Assembly: GCA_023159155.1 (NCBI GenBank)
Contig: JAJNNX010000003.1
Span: 930,001-994,000 of the forward strand
DNA: 64,000 nt
Origin: Ustulina deusta
Taxonomy: Eukaryota; Ascomycota; Sordariomycetes; Xylariales; Xylariaceae
Reading direction: 5' to 3'
In this document: positions 34,373 through 47,690 of the stretch, piece after piece
Layout of the letters: each line of letters opens with the position of its first letter
How positions within the stretch are numbered: position 1 is the stretch's first letter
Program-made: the position numbers and the translations under genes
Notes under the pieces: generated by a model
Database searches by the model: none
What the model was told of the DNA's origin: nothing
Seen by the model: the letters and a program-made list of their open reading frames with translations, nothing else

Positions 34373-37300
34373 GGTGACGACGATGACGAAGTTCGTTTTA
34401 TGGTTGGATGTATTGAAAGGGGGAAGATGATGTAACGACGGTCTGACGCACGGTTTAGGGAGGCAGTCTGCAGAAGAAAAGGCAAACCACCTCTACTCCA
34501 GCACCAGACAGCGGGCGGCAGAGACGCCAGCAGCAATTAGCCAGCACAACGACGAGTTGTGTGTGTTCAATCGTGCAGGCCTCGGGGGGCAACAGGGCGA
34601 GCGAGGATACTTGCTGTGTCGTGTGTCGTGTGTGTGCGTATCGGTATCGGGCGGGCAGTGCGGTGGGCGGAATTGAGTGGTGGTTGTTAGGATGAGAGGG
34701 TGCTGAGAGAGATTGGTGCGATGAGGTCATGAGGGAAGAAGTGACATAAGAGGTGGTTTTTTAGGGAAAGGCAAGCACAGCAGACGTAAAAGCCCCCCGA
34801 ATTTTTTGGGCTGGCAGTTGCTAGGAGTTCTTCTAGTGGAGAGCCGATGTCAAGAAGGGTGGACACCGACAGGGGCCATCGGGGACGGGTTCGTCCAATG
34901 GCAGGCCGGGCGAGTCGTGAGCGATGATCACCAAGTACCTGTACAGTGCGCTCTCCGGGTCGGTTATTATTTGCTGCGACATACCTGCCTACAGTAGGTA
35001 TGTACTGATCAGTGCTGTCGGACGATTCTCTGCTGATAATACCGTGCTTCAGGTGATGAATGTAGCGGCTGTTTTTTTATCTCTTCTTTGTTTATCTATA
35101 GCGAATGATATTGAGCCATAAGGTACGGTTGGTACAGGCAATCGGTTTGGCTGCAGAACTACCTTTAAATATCGACGAATTACCTATTACCTCTGGTCTG
35201 CGACTGTATGGGTATGGGTGTAGGTGCTACGGCGGAATGGAGTGTACATGGAGAATTAATTAATAATTAATGACCACGGCCTAATAGTGCTTGCTGCTCA
35301 ATGCCGCTCTCAAATGTGAAAACAGACTCAACAATGGATGGATGACAGGGTTGGGTGAGCATGCTCTCCAAGTGGATTGACATGATGGTAAAGAGGCGTT
35401 GTTCTAGAAGTGATGCAGAGTTTGTCCGACTTGACAGCGAGCTACAAAAACAAAGAAGAAAAAAGGGATGACGCCACTTCTTACCACAGCCGTTCTTTAC
35501 GGCAGAGAATTGAAGGGAAGATGCTAGGGACACCAAACTCCCGAAGTAACTTTACCTGCAGTGTGGAATAATAATGTTTGCCATCGTACAGTAAGGCAAT
35601 ATGGTGTCCCGTCGTATTACACCTTCGCATCACCCCATCACAGAAATGTGATGAGTGTTGGTTGTCAACTTGTAGGTAGTGTATGCTAGTGTAGGTATGC
35701 TCTCCCGTGCGGACTGCGAAGATGTCGGCTAGCCAACTTGCCCATACACGTGTAAATCCATGCACGGGCTAGATAGAGAATCAGACAAAATACACTAGCA
35801 TGAACAGTCCTTCACCTATCTAGGCTCTACACTCGCCACGAATGACCTCCCACGGCTTTGATGTAAATAAATACATATGTCTAAGCTGTCGATTTTCGTA
35901 TTTTGAGATAGCTGCCCTCTGGTTATCCTTGATCAGCACCGCAAGAAGAGGAGATCGTGATGAGGCGACAGAAGTTGGGGGCCATTGGACCAATGATGAC
36001 CAAAGAGAATTCGAAGGGATCGCGATTCAAACGGTTCGACGAGCCAAGAAAGACGCTAGCATCAAAGCGGCAGGAACGAAGCGCCGATTCTCCCTCCCAT
36101 TGGCCGTCAAAGTGTGTCCAATCCGGGTTAGATAAGTCCAAGTCGACTTTGTGGCTGCCAAAGACAAGCGGGACCAGTCTTCTTTCAGACTGACTCCCGC
36201 GTCTCTTTCGAACGTGGCAAATTTAGCGATCGGGGCTCCTTCGAATCAGACGGACCGGATGGAACCGTGAGCCGCAAAAAAAAACCAACCAGCCTGGACT
36301 TTGCCTTGCAAAAGTTCTCCACTCACAAACCTGACTACACCACAGCACCAGCCAGAAACTGGCGAGAAACCGACGAGAAACCGACCTGTGGGTGGTGGAG
36401 ACGTGCTTCTTCGCCAGTCCTTCTAGACCGCGTGTCTGACAAATGAGAGACCGACACACCAAAGGGAAAAGCGTATCAGAGAGCGCATAGCCTATCCTAG
36501 CCACAGATGCAAGGGGGGTGTCGGTGCGTCTTCGTTGACAATTTGCGGTTGCTCATACGATGGGATCCTTTCGATCCTTTCCACCCCGAGGCTGTCTTAG
36601 GACGGCACTACACCACGTTTGTTCTCGGTGATATAGTGTCCATACTAGGTAATATGTATAGTCAGGTTAGCCCCAAGACGGCTGGTATCAATTGATATGC
36701 TGACAAACGTCCTCATCTCGCTTCCAATTGATGCACATAGTGGGGGGTACGGGACACTGGTGCTGGCAAGTTCAATATCGAAGGTTCATCACGAATTGCG
36801 CATGCTACGTTTTGGCTACCCATCGTTCGCATCATAACTAAATTCCAGTATGGAGGCTCGTATTAACTGTCTTTTGTCGCCCTAATACAGCATCTGATGA
36901 CAAAGTACAATAAAGGAGGCAGTTAAAAAGGAGAGAGAAAAAAAACCAAACAGAGAAGGATGTGAGACTGAATTGTCCGGGCTCCAGTCCATAGGGTCTG
37001 TCCAGCAAGGATTACGTCGAGACAACGTTACGTCATTTCTTTTAAAGTGGGCTTCCTCAAGTACTCGCCCAGTGTCAGCCTGGTATTTACGAACTGTGCG
37101 TATACCATTCCGCCAATCATCATAAAGGCTCTTAGAAAGATACCCAGAAAGATACCTACACCTGCCGATAGCTCGACCATCCATCCCTCCTCCATGCCAC
37201 ACACACCATGCAGAAAATGTACAGATTCAAAACCTCACAAAACTCACATGTCGAGTGCAACCTGGCAGTCTGGATGGTAGTGTAAATCTTTAGTTGGCGG

Positions 37301-38579
37301 ATCCACACATCCAGACCAACGCGAAAGCTCAGATTGACTTTTACCGCTGGCACGTTGCAACCTGTATCTTGATAGAGCAGTTAAAAAACCACTTGGCGAG
37401 TTGCAAACTGACTATTAATTGTAGTGCTCACCGAAGGTGTTGAAATTCGTTGTAGGTAGGTATGTAGTAGGTATAGGTACACTCAGTCCACAAACACACA
37501 CATGACTGTCCCGCCCTGATGACGCAACGCCCTGCAGCTGCAGCACGTCCTTCCCCGCTAAATGCTCTGTGACGGTACCTCGAAGCTTATGTCGCTTAAC
37601 AGGCCTGCCTACATGGTACACTAATGGTGCAACGGAGACGCAGACGCGAGTCCGGGGTTATTAGTGAATGCTCTCAGCACCGCATACCTAAGAAGTAGGT
37701 AGGTACTGCACACACACACACACATGCCTCTCTGTATACCCCAGCCAATTAGACTCGCTCGGCCCAGGGCCGCAGTAGTCATTTCTGCTCGTAGACGAAT
37801 AATTGCGGTAGCCGTTTGCGAATTGGCCCTGGGAGAGGACATTCCTCGAATGGTACGGGCAGGATTGTGCATTGGAAGGTTGCATTCCGTGTCACCCAAG
37901 AGACTTCAGCCGTTGTCGTCATCGCGCGACATAGTGTAGTCGGCAAAAGTGGATCGGGAAAAAAGAGAAGGCGTCCGGCAGATTAGGAGCTTCTTCGGAG
38001 TTAAACCGTGACCAATCAGAGGCCTCTATGTCGTATCCCCCCCCACGCCATGTTGGTTCCTTGCACAATACGTCGCAGACCCTGAACTTAAGCCAGCGTC
38101 TTTACGAGCGACTTGGAGCGTGAAATCTCAATAAAAAGTCGTGTATGTCGAAATTTCGCATCAGCCAAACCTTTATGGTCGTATTTTGAACGCATAAACA
38201 CCAGATCAACTAACCCTACACACATTCCGAAGTTTAAGTGCTTATTTACTGGTGCAGCGACTATCTACACTCTATCTACTCCCAGAGGTAACAGGTGAGT
38301 GCGTCTCTGATTCAATATGGATGCCAACAATATCGATCTTCCGCCTCAGGTTTCTCAGTGAAAACAAATATCTCAATCTCATTAGGGCCATTCTCATTCA
38401 AAAAATGGGTTATTAAGGCCCCATACGTTCCTACTCATAGGCAGAAGGTATGTCTTCAGTGATTACTCATGAATGAGCCGCCAACTCAGAAGTGTGTGAG
38501 TGAATCAAAACACAACAGATGCACGTAACAAATAGGCAGATGCCGAGTCTCCAATATCTACATCTTAGAGAATGAAACC
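34373..38579. other. Long gene-free region, starting with the atfA leader and promoter
   Basis: The first 400 bases are the long pyrimidine-rich leader of the bZIP gene (as read on the minus strand). Further right only short unrelated ORFs are present. Simple repeats include (CA)n at 37709-37724, just after a GTAGGTAGGTAC element, and GTAGGTAGGTATGTAGTAGG near 37452-37475. No convincing gene is present in 34.8-38.5 kb. Confidence 0.5.
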
Positions 38580-39804
38580 CTACATCTTAGAAGCTACACT
38601 TCCCTCATCCCCGGAAATCATAAACCCATCTCTCGGAGCATGTATCCTCACACTGCCAAAAGCCCCCGAGCTCTCGATAACAAACTCGTCGTCGTCAACC
38701 GCAACCAGCTTTCCGACGTCCTTATGTGAAGAGCCGTAGTCCGTAGGCCACACCCGCACCATCCGACCCTTCAGCAGGCCCGCGGCATCGACGACGGGAT
38801 CCCCGCGCCGGACCTCGCCCTCCGGCTCCGCAAACGGGGACTCGACAATCAGCCGCGCCGCCTCCTCGCCCTGCAACGTCGCCGGCACAGGCGCCCGCCC
38901 CGCAGCCTCTCCCACGGCGCCGCGGAACCGCCTCACCCACGCCGCCACCTTCGGCGCGGCCTCATCCCCCAGCACCTCGCGCGGCAGCGCCCCGGAAACC
39001 CACAGCAGCGCCCAGACGGCCTCGATATCGGCCAGCGACGGGCCCGCGCCCCGCGCATTCGAGTCCAGGACCCAATCGCGGCCGTCCGCCAGCACGCCGT
39101 CCTCGAGCCAGCGCACCCACCTCCGCACGACGGCGAGCGCGGCCGGCCGCTGCGCCCGCATCGCCCCGGGCGCGAGCGGCGAGGCCTCGCCGGGCTTGCC
39201 GTCTTTATCCGCCCGCACGGCGCGGCCGCCGGTGAGCAGCGCGGTGCGGTCGCGCAGGAACGCCGGGTCGCTCGCGAAGACGGCGGGCGGCAGACACTGG
39301 GTCGCGCGCGCGAAGAGGTCGCCCGAGATGGTGCGCGCCGAGATCAGCTGCTCCAGCGCCGTGTGCTCGGGGTTCGCCGCCGCCGCGCCGCTGATGCCCG
39401 GGTGCGCGGCGCTCGGCGGGCACAGGGTCTCGAGCTTCCGGATGATCAGGCGCGTGTCGAGGTAGACGTCCCGGCCGATGCTGAGGACCGGGATCCGGCG
39501 GTACGAGACGCCCAGGAGAGCGAGGTCCGGACGCGGCAGGATGTGTGGTTGGAGCTGCGAGATTGTGGTCAGGAGGTTGGTTGGTTGGGTTGGGTTTTTC
39601 TATGTAGTGTACAGGCGAATGGGGAGTCGTCGGGGAAAAAGGAAAGGAAAGGAAATGTGGGAAGGAGAGGGGTTTGAGGCATGCGAGACTTACGCATTGC
39701 GAATACGGGATCTTGCGCAGCGTTAGATACCAGACGAGTCGTCTGGCGTAGGGCGAGGCGTCGTAGTGGTAGAGCACGATCGGCAAGTCTGGAGACGGCA
39801 ACAT
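38580..39804 (-). CDS. Glutathione S-transferase-fold protein with C-terminal extension
   Basis: There are two exons on the minus strand, 39804-39694 and 39554-38580, separated by a 139-nt intron (GTAAGT...CGCAG). The product is 361 residues. The N-terminal thioredoxin-like domain starts IVLYHYDASPYARRLVWYL, continues through YRRIPVLSIGRDVYLDT (the cis-Pro turn IPVL that binds glutathione) and ends at LIIRKLE. An all-helical C-terminal GST domain follows (about 95-265), with the core DIEAVWALLWVSG. About 80 residues beyond the GST fold form a beta-rich tail (GRMVRVWPTDYGSSHKDVGKL), as in fungal GST-like proteins of unknown substrate. SPYARR replaces the CPYC of glutaredoxins, so Ser may be catalytic. 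The coding GC content is much higher than the flanks, but the codon use fits the other core genes. Confidence 0.88.
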
Positions 39805-41312
39805 GTTTGCCTTTTTTTTATTTTTTTTTTCTTGTTGTTCTCTCTCTCGGTAGGTAGTCGTCTTCTCCTCCCTTTTTTTTTCTTGCGGTAAGGTAGGTTA
39901 CCTAACCTACGGTTTTCAAGCCCAAGAACAGAGTGCGAGATGCTGCTGCGCCTGCTTGTTTCCCGGGTTTACAGAAAAACAAAGAGGGGAAAATAAAATT
40001 GCTTTATTTCGGCATTTTCCTTTTGCCTGATCAATGTGCTGTCCATTTACCTCGATTCTTGTGAAGTTGTTGCTTTCCTGGGTGGTGGCGGTTGTTATTC
40101 ATAAGCACGCGATGAGATCTACTCTACGGCGAATGTTGTGCCTCGGCAACTTCTTCTCTTGGTGGTTAGCCCCCGCGTAAGTCTTTTTCATCATTGAGCT
40201 TCGCACCGCGGGATCCACTCTGTAGCCGACGCTAACTCTACTATAGTCTGTGCAGGTTAGCTCAAGTAAACATTCATTGCATCGCGAAATAATTGCAGCA
40301 TGTAGCCTTGTAAGACGAAAATTCGTAGCGACAGTATCTGATCCACGGGTTTCAGAAATGACGTCTTAGTGTCGGATATGTACGCAGGTAAAACAAGCAC
40401 CTGCAATACGCAATTGCGGCCAACCTTTTGGTTGTGTGGTGTAGCAGTAGATCTGACACTTAGAGCCAGAGATCAAAGTCGGTGAGTGTACCCTGCATGT
40501 CTCATCGATAAGAGACCTCATATCATACCAGCCTCGGCATTCTCACTCCATTCTTTCCATTGGTATAATCCGAACTCCAGGGTGCAGTAGTATTATCACT
40601 CTCGTCATGTATAATTCGGGTCTGGGCCTTCTCGTGCACTACCTAACGGTATCGCAAATCGCCCGGCCATGACGACACCGAACGGCACAACATCAGTTCA
40701 TTCTCGAAGCCTGTCAAGGAATCAATTCATCATGAACCTCACATGCAAGGTAGATGGTAGAATTCTTCAAATCTATTCGTCCTAAGCCGTACGTCGCAGC
40801 ACGAGTAAAAAAAAAAAATACTGCCGCATCCCCAAGCCGAGCGCGTGGGACGCAGTCGAAACAATGCGTTGAACAGGTCAGAACGCCCGACAACCAATCA
40901 ATGGCGGCGTGTATATCGCAGAAAAACAACCCCTGCGTTGCTATCTGCTGCAGGTTGACCCGAGCGGGGGAGCAACGGTAAGGTAGCAGTAGCAGGCAGC
41001 GCGCGTCATAGCGAATGAGTGGGATTACCGACATACTGCCCATGCCCAGCCCCTCGGTTTTCCCCGAGGCAACCTCCACGGCATGGCTGCGAAGCAGGCT
41101 GTAGGGAACTGACAATCAGCATGGGTACCATGCAATGCTTGCTAGGTATTCAGTAAAGGCTTACGTCGAGAGAGATCTTCATCACCAGCGAAAGCTCAAA
41201 CCCAGGTTCCTGGGGGGCTCATCTTGCATCATTATATTTCTTCTAGTTTTCCCTAGGAATATTCGTGTTATTAGAGTAAGCCAGTTGTCTCCGTAGCTAA
41301 GGTAAATCTGTC
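39805..41312. other. Intergenic promoter region between divergent genes
   Basis: T-rich runs at 39811-39831 and 39872-39880 flank the GST-like gene start, followed by a GGTAGGTTACCTAACCTACG palindrome at 39891-39910. The rest has no recognisable feature. Confidence 0.5.
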
Positions 41313-43572
41313 ATGGCGAAGCCACTCGCCATAAACGGCGCCGTAGCCGCCGTCACCCAGCTGACAGGAGATCTTGTGACGCTCACGACAAACTTGCGGC
41401 ATCATCTCAAGGTCATGCGCCGGGCTCCGGATGAGGTCCAATACTTCCTGATGGAAACGTCCAATTTCACCTGCTTACTGAATTTATTCACCGAGCTCGC
41501 AGACCGGCCCGTACAGCACATGGGGATGAGAGAACAGAGGAAGCGAGAGAAGAGGGTTTCCCAGATCCAGCAACAGTGCGCATATATCTGTGATAAGATG
41601 GAGTACCTGGTCGATCGCTTCGCTGTGTTGGCAAAGGGAAATATGAAGCCATTTGGTATGTGATGTTGGATGCTTTTTGTTTTGTTTCCCGCCCCTTTCT
41701 TATACTTATCACATTGGGTATAACGCTGCCTGTCGAGTAAATCTATACATCCGATACGATTGAACATCTCGCTCCAGGAGAGACTCATTGACATGAATTG
41801 CACAGAGGGCCTCCGAGAGAGGGTCAGGTATCTCCTAGACAAACCAGACATCAAAGACCTGCGTCTGAGTCTCCAGACAGCAGCGGTGACGGTAAATTGC
41901 ATGTCAACACTCTTCGCCTGGGAAGAAGCGGAAATGAAGGGCGACATGCGCACGTACGTGTTTTCTGCCGGCATTCGCTCTCATGACGGCCGGTAGTCAG
42001 TCAGTCGTTAACCTGTATGACCGAGCAGTGTATCCTTGCTAGAGCAGCTCAAAAACCTGCTCCCAATGGCAAAGAAAGCGAGTACCGAGCTAGCCGAATA
42101 CCAGAGGAAGCACGGAACCACGTATGAGTCGGGGGTGCCTGATCCGAATAACGCGATGCTTGCTGCGTCGGAGGAGATCCAGCGACAAATCGGCCATGCC
42201 ATTAGGCAACACTCACACCCTGAAGCTGCAAAGGATCGATTCTCGGGCTATGGACGCAGAGCAAGGCGACGTGCCAGTCCCGTCGTTGAACGAACTGGCC
42301 ATTCCGGGCCATGGTCATCGCCCTTTGGGCCGGATGGCTTGGTCGCTGATAGTATCGAGAATATACCTCGACGGAGGCAAAACAGAGTGTCATTTAAGAC
42401 ATCGGATAATGCTACGAAGCGTCACTCCAGTGATCGTAGCACGGGAACACGAGATGACGGCGACTTTACTCCGGCGACCAACTCCCGAAGAACACCATCA
42501 CCGCCCGTCAAACCCCCTAGCCCAGCCACTAATGGCGCAAGTTATGCATCTGAACAGGAGTCGGGTGAGACGTCGTCTGATAAAGGTGTAAGTCCCCGAA
42601 ACTAAGCCATATCTCCCAACGCATAGTGAGAATACATGGTTCTACAAGAAGCTTTCTTTGATATATATCATGGCAACGCCTCCAGAGCGTCTACGATTAC
42701 GAGGATATATATGGTTTCATTCCGCTCAGATCGCACTCAGCGCTGATGGCACGCAGAAACAAGTCGAAGTCGACGAAGCGGCTGAAGACAGCAACACCTC
42801 TAAAGCACACCGCGAACTACATCCAAAGCCGTCCAAAGAGTATCACCAACTGGACATATCGGACCCGATGAAGCCGCGCATCCACCCGTGCAACAATGAC
42901 TGCGCCCACGACCAGTGTCCGTTCAGTGAGAAGCCAGAGTCCAAGGAAGACAAGACCTCCCCAAACAACAACGCACCGCGGGGAGTGAGTCCACCATCAG
43001 CGCCCCAAAAGGCGGGAAGCAGCGCGGGGAGTAGTCACGAGGATACACGCGCTTCTCCAGAGGAGCAAGTGCGATACTCACTGCCAGCACCCACCGAGAG
43101 CGAACAAGGAAGCGCGCTATCAGAGAGGGCAATCGACTCCCTCGTAGGCCACTCGGATTTTGATTTTCCGAGTTCAAAAAGCAGCAGCCCTAGTACGCGG
43201 GACCATGGATCCCCGGCGGCCAAGAGACAGGATTCAAAGGCTGTCCGGCCCGCGGAGAATGGGGTTCGAGAAACGCAGGAGGAGAGGAAGGGGGCGCCTG
43301 AGAAGCAGCCCCAAGCCCGATCCCAATCTCGGGTAGAGCGAGAGCAGGGCCGCGGGTCAGGTCAAGAGGGACGACCGCGCGATGTCCTAGAGCAACAGCC
43401 GAAGGAAGGACAACGGAAACAGCCGGGCTTCGCGGCGTATGGGCCGCATAGCTCAGATGATCGTGGCGCGTCATCCCGAGAAGAACGTCCGGCAGGTCCC
43501 GAGCCCCCTTCCAGGGGACCGAGCGGACGACGTCGACCGCGGAGACCTCGGCCTAAGACGATGCTGTTGTGA
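41313..43572 (+). CDS. Protein with fungal NLR-type N-terminal helical domain and disordered tail (splicing partly uncertain)
   Basis: The first ATG of the ORF is 41313. The proposed exons are 41313 to about 41659, then a second exon starting at about 41738 or 41778 and ending at 41953, then 42029-42587 and 42730-43572. The second intron (41954-42028, GTACGT...GCAG) is sound. The first is unclear: the best donor GTATGT at 41656 and the best acceptor CAG at 41777 leave the frame wrong. A pair at 41660/41737 keeps the frame but has weaker signals. The predicted product is about 650 residues. The first third is helical (AINGAVAAVTQLTGDLVTL, ERLIDMNCTEGLRERVRYLL, LLEQLKNLLPMAKKASTELA), like the N-terminal domain of fungal NLR-like proteins. 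No NB domain follows. The rest is Ser/Pro/Arg/Glu-rich. Confidence 0.55.
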
Positions 43573-46500
43573 GTGAGTGAAAACAAGGGAGGAGAAGAAG
43601 AAGAAACACTCGGAAAGGCTATGGTGATTGTGATCCGAAGTGTGTATAGTATATGATGTATTGGGATAATGAAAGCGCATCAAATTGCCGGTGTGCACAT
43701 GTTATCAGCCTGTTAGTTAGTTATCGATCGATGATGTCACTTCACGCCATGCCAACCAACTCGCGAAGACGAATATAGAAACACTTGATCTGGATAGGTG
43801 ATGAGAAAATAGCATGCAAGGGCTTCCTTCCAAGTGACCAATCGCTTAGTAAGTAAGGAACGACAGATAAAAGAAAATGAGGAGAGGTTGTGGGTGGAAG
43901 CATGCAGAACTTTCTTGCAGGAGCACATAGATAAGGAACGAAAATTTCTTTGGATCGAGGGACTCTGCATAGGACGCCGATGCTCAAACCGGGGGGAGGG
44001 GAAAACCAATGAATTATTCTGATTCGCGACAGACAGACGATGACATGGCTCACGCTAGAGAGGAGACCTGCTCGTCGTAAGATGATACTGCTGCTGACAA
44101 CCAACGATCCCTTTCTAAACATAGCAGCAACATGCCACGAAATACGTGCGCGTCATCCTTCCGTCATCCGGCGTGCAAGCTAACATCATACACGACAGAG
44201 GAGGGGACCTAGTCTTTGCTCTAATTCCTTTCTCGGAGTGACTTGTGTTGGTCGGGCATCATCAGCTGAGGCTACGTAAGCTCGATCGTAGCATTCGCGA
44301 CTCCAGGCAGTATTCGTCGTGGGCTAGATGAGTCAGGCTGAAACCACTTAAAGTCAGTCACGTATCAACCAATCACTTGTGACTGCCACACCGAGCTTAG
44401 CTTTGACTGCCGAGAGGGATGCGCCTTGGGCACTGACGGCCATTTGAGCTAGTCAGAAGCGAAGTAGGTAGTTAGTCACATCTCGAGAGTCTCGCATGAA
44501 TACCTACCTTCCCGAACTACGGGCGTAGGACTCGAGACAAGTAAACGAAATGGAAAATGCTTCGTTGGAGTAGTGAGTGGGCGAGGTTGACCACAGGTGC
44601 TTGCGGGAATCTACGTTCAGCTTGACCTACCGCTACTTCTAGTGTAGGCTGCAGGTCGCAGGTTTTGACAAGCACACCGCAACTTCGCCCCTGGGATGTA
44701 CATATACAAGAGTGAGAAGTGGTAAAGTGTGGAGGTTGGTGTTGGTGTCCGAGGGTTGGGACTTCATGGCTCATGAATGCGAGTTTCCGGTCGCGGGCAG
44801 AAAAATACATCGTGGGGGCGATTCCCGATGACACGGGTCAAACGGCTCATTGGATATGGGGCAACAAGTTTCTCCTGTCTGGGGCTTTCGATGCAACCCC
44901 ACAACCCCTGACGATGGCAGATAGGAGATGAGGTGTTCAACATAGTGCACCAGTAGCCGTCATCGTCCTGCGAATAAGAAACGTAAGACGGGAGATGTTG
45001 GATCAGAAAGCGATGTTAGCTGGAAATAGACGTGGGGCCGGAATTTCATGATGGTGAGTCTGTTTCGACAGGAATTCAGAGGATTGAAACATGGAAAGAA
45101 AGGGGACGTGGGGGAATGATGCCCTATCCAGATAGAGGGCAATCAACTCTGTCTGTTTTGGGAAATACCCCAGGAGCGGATGCGACCCAGATCGTCCCGT
45201 CGAGTACTTCGCCACGTGTGTGAGGCACGACAGGCAACTTTTTTCTTCTTCTCTTCATTTCCCCCGCCTCTCCTGACTGATGTGCTCTACGCTATCGAGA
45301 GCGATAGAGAAACACCGAGGGACAACACGAAATATATCATGGCAAACCCCTCGGGGCTGGTTTAGGTTTGCTCTAGTGCAGCGAGGGGAGGAGTACGTAG
45401 GGAGTCATTGCAGCATGATACGCGCACGAACATCCCCATAACAACCGTGACATGTCAATTCGTTTTTGTCAGAGTCGCCACCGTTTAGCAACCCTTGGGT
45501 TCGGAGCTCGGAACCGTGAGCTGAGGCAATTCGTGCAGGAATCTTATTTAGTAAGCCTGAAACGAGCGCCAATAAGCAGGACGAAAGTCTTCCGCCGAGG
45601 AATGAGTGGCACACGATAATTTCGCCGACGGGAGGGAGAAGGGATCAGAGGCCAAAGCTAGAGGAGAGAATAGGCTCACTGCCGGCCAGATTACCCAGGT
45701 TCGCTTTCTACTAAGTAGGTTAGGAAGGACAAGGCCAAGTTTCGGCCAGATCCCTGAACCCTGATCGTCTCTGCTCTTAATCAGGCCTTGATCGTCAGGA
45801 ATCATGCAGAGAAGATTCTTTCGAACAATCCTTCCCGAGCAGATATCCGTGACCCGCCCGCCCGTGGCGGACGAATCTGAATGCTGCGTGTCGCTCGCTT
45901 TACACCGCCTACTGGGAGTGTAGGTATTGCAGGCAGAGCTGAGGTTGACGAGAACGGTGACTGACATGGCCAAACGTCCCAAACTACGCATTCCCGTCGG
46001 GTTCGACGGCGCGTTGCAGGACGCAAGACGGAGAGCAGCCCGAAGCCCGCATCGCACTGTTGTTTATCCCTGGCCACTTTCGATGCAGAGTCAAAGCTAA
46101 AACTAGTGTAGAATCATAATGAGGGAAATATGCCTACGGTAGCATAGTAAACACGCACCTATGCCACACAGCAAATAGGCAGGTAATACGATGCGAGCAA
46201 GCAAGGCAAAGCATCGGATCAACCAACCAGCAGCGTGGTCGACTCATGCGGATCGGCCAGCCCGGTGAGCCTGTGCAGTTCTGCCTGTGTCGGGGAAGCG
46301 GTCCAAGGTGCTGAAGCCTCTCCACACTTCTCCAGTTGGGTTGCAGGTTCGGGACTTTGATAGTTGACAAGTCTGGGGGGACGCCCACAAGTTTGCATCC
46401 GCTGCACTGTCGGTATAGGTTACTGTAGGTACCTACTTAAGTGTATGCGTCTGCTTCCTCCCCATAGCCTACTGGTACCTATCTAGGTAGGTATTATCTA

Positions 46501-47615
46501 TCTAGCTAGCGCGTTTTCAGGGCATGGCGACCTCCTTTGTTGGTCGGAAACACGCTGGCCTGTCCCGGTAACCCCGGGGAGATAAGGATGTCTTCGCCTA
46601 ACTGCGCACCCTGCTGTAGTGAGTGTAGGTATTTAGTGTACTTGTAGAACCCCAAACCCGAACGACCGAGTGAGTCAATTGATGAGCACCGAGACTCCGT
46701 AACATGACCGTCGTCATCGACTAAACTGAAGAGATAGTGCATGTTGGCCACGTAGCAGGTTCCGAGACAAGAAGGTACAACAATCTCAAAGCATGGATGG
46801 AGAAAGGGTAGAAAGTAAGGTATCAAACCACGGCACGTAATTTGGTTTCGGTTACGGTTACTGTTAGTTGTAGCACCGAATTAGGTGCTACATAGTATGT
46901 AGGCAGTGTGCTATGCAGTGTACACAGAGGGCCTACAGGTAGTACTCTCCTTAACCGTACTCGGTAGTTCACAAGTCCAAATTACCTAACTCCTCCACTG
47001 TGGTATGAGGCCCGACTTGTATCCGATCTAAAACGAGATCTGTCCTAGGTACATATGTACGATCTAAAACAACACATGAACAAGCCCACATATGGACCTG
47101 GGATGCAGACACTACGTAGTTACGGCGTGCAATCCTCATGACAGCTAGTAGCACTAGTCTAGTGTACTGTACACTAGAAGGACCGGCGTGTCTGGGCAGT
47201 CTGGGGAAAAACGTGATTCGTGTTGCCTGCAGGGCCGGCTTGCCTATTTGATTGATTCATCAATTGATTGATTGTCGTGGCGAGTCCACGGCATACATAG
47301 TTCCCATACACTATGTAAGTACTCAGGGATCTGATATGGACAAAGGGCGAGTGCCAAGGCAAGCTACGCCTCGGAGTTTACATGTAGACTGCCATCTCTT
47401 CTCCTAATCTATAAATCTGTAATTACACCTTACAGTACACGTGTAAGCCTCCCGGCGTATCTCGTCAGAATGGCACCCTAAGCCTGAGACAACGATCCCT
47501 TGACATGTCAGCTTGGTGTTGTGTCGTCACACTGGGGGAGATGGTTGGTGGCGTAGCAGCTCCCTCACCAACGATGGCGCCTCGGTCAGAAAGCAGGGCT
47601 TGTGAAGAAATAATT

Positions 47616-47690
47616 TATGCCATAAAAAGTAAAAAAATAAAAAGAATAAAAAATAAAAAAATACGGACCAAATAATATAAAGTAAAGAAA
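47616..47690. repeat. A-rich low-complexity tract
   Basis: Repeated AAATAAAA-like units, nearly free of G and C. Confidence 0.8.

Noticed and set aside
36223..36504. 93-codon ORF on the minus strand
   Set aside because: It has high Arg/Ser/Cys content typical of chance ORFs, with no recognisable motif.
43742..44122. 126-codon ORF on the minus strand with hydrophobic stretches
   Set aside because: An opposite ORF of similar quality covers the same DNA, neither has a domain, and the DNA lies in the 3' flank of the gene at 41.3-43.6 kb.
45548..46057. 169-codon ORF on the minus strand in a gene-free region
   Set aside because: There is no ATG with good context at the ORF start, no domain, no introns and random-looking composition. 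It overlaps other ORFs on the same strand.
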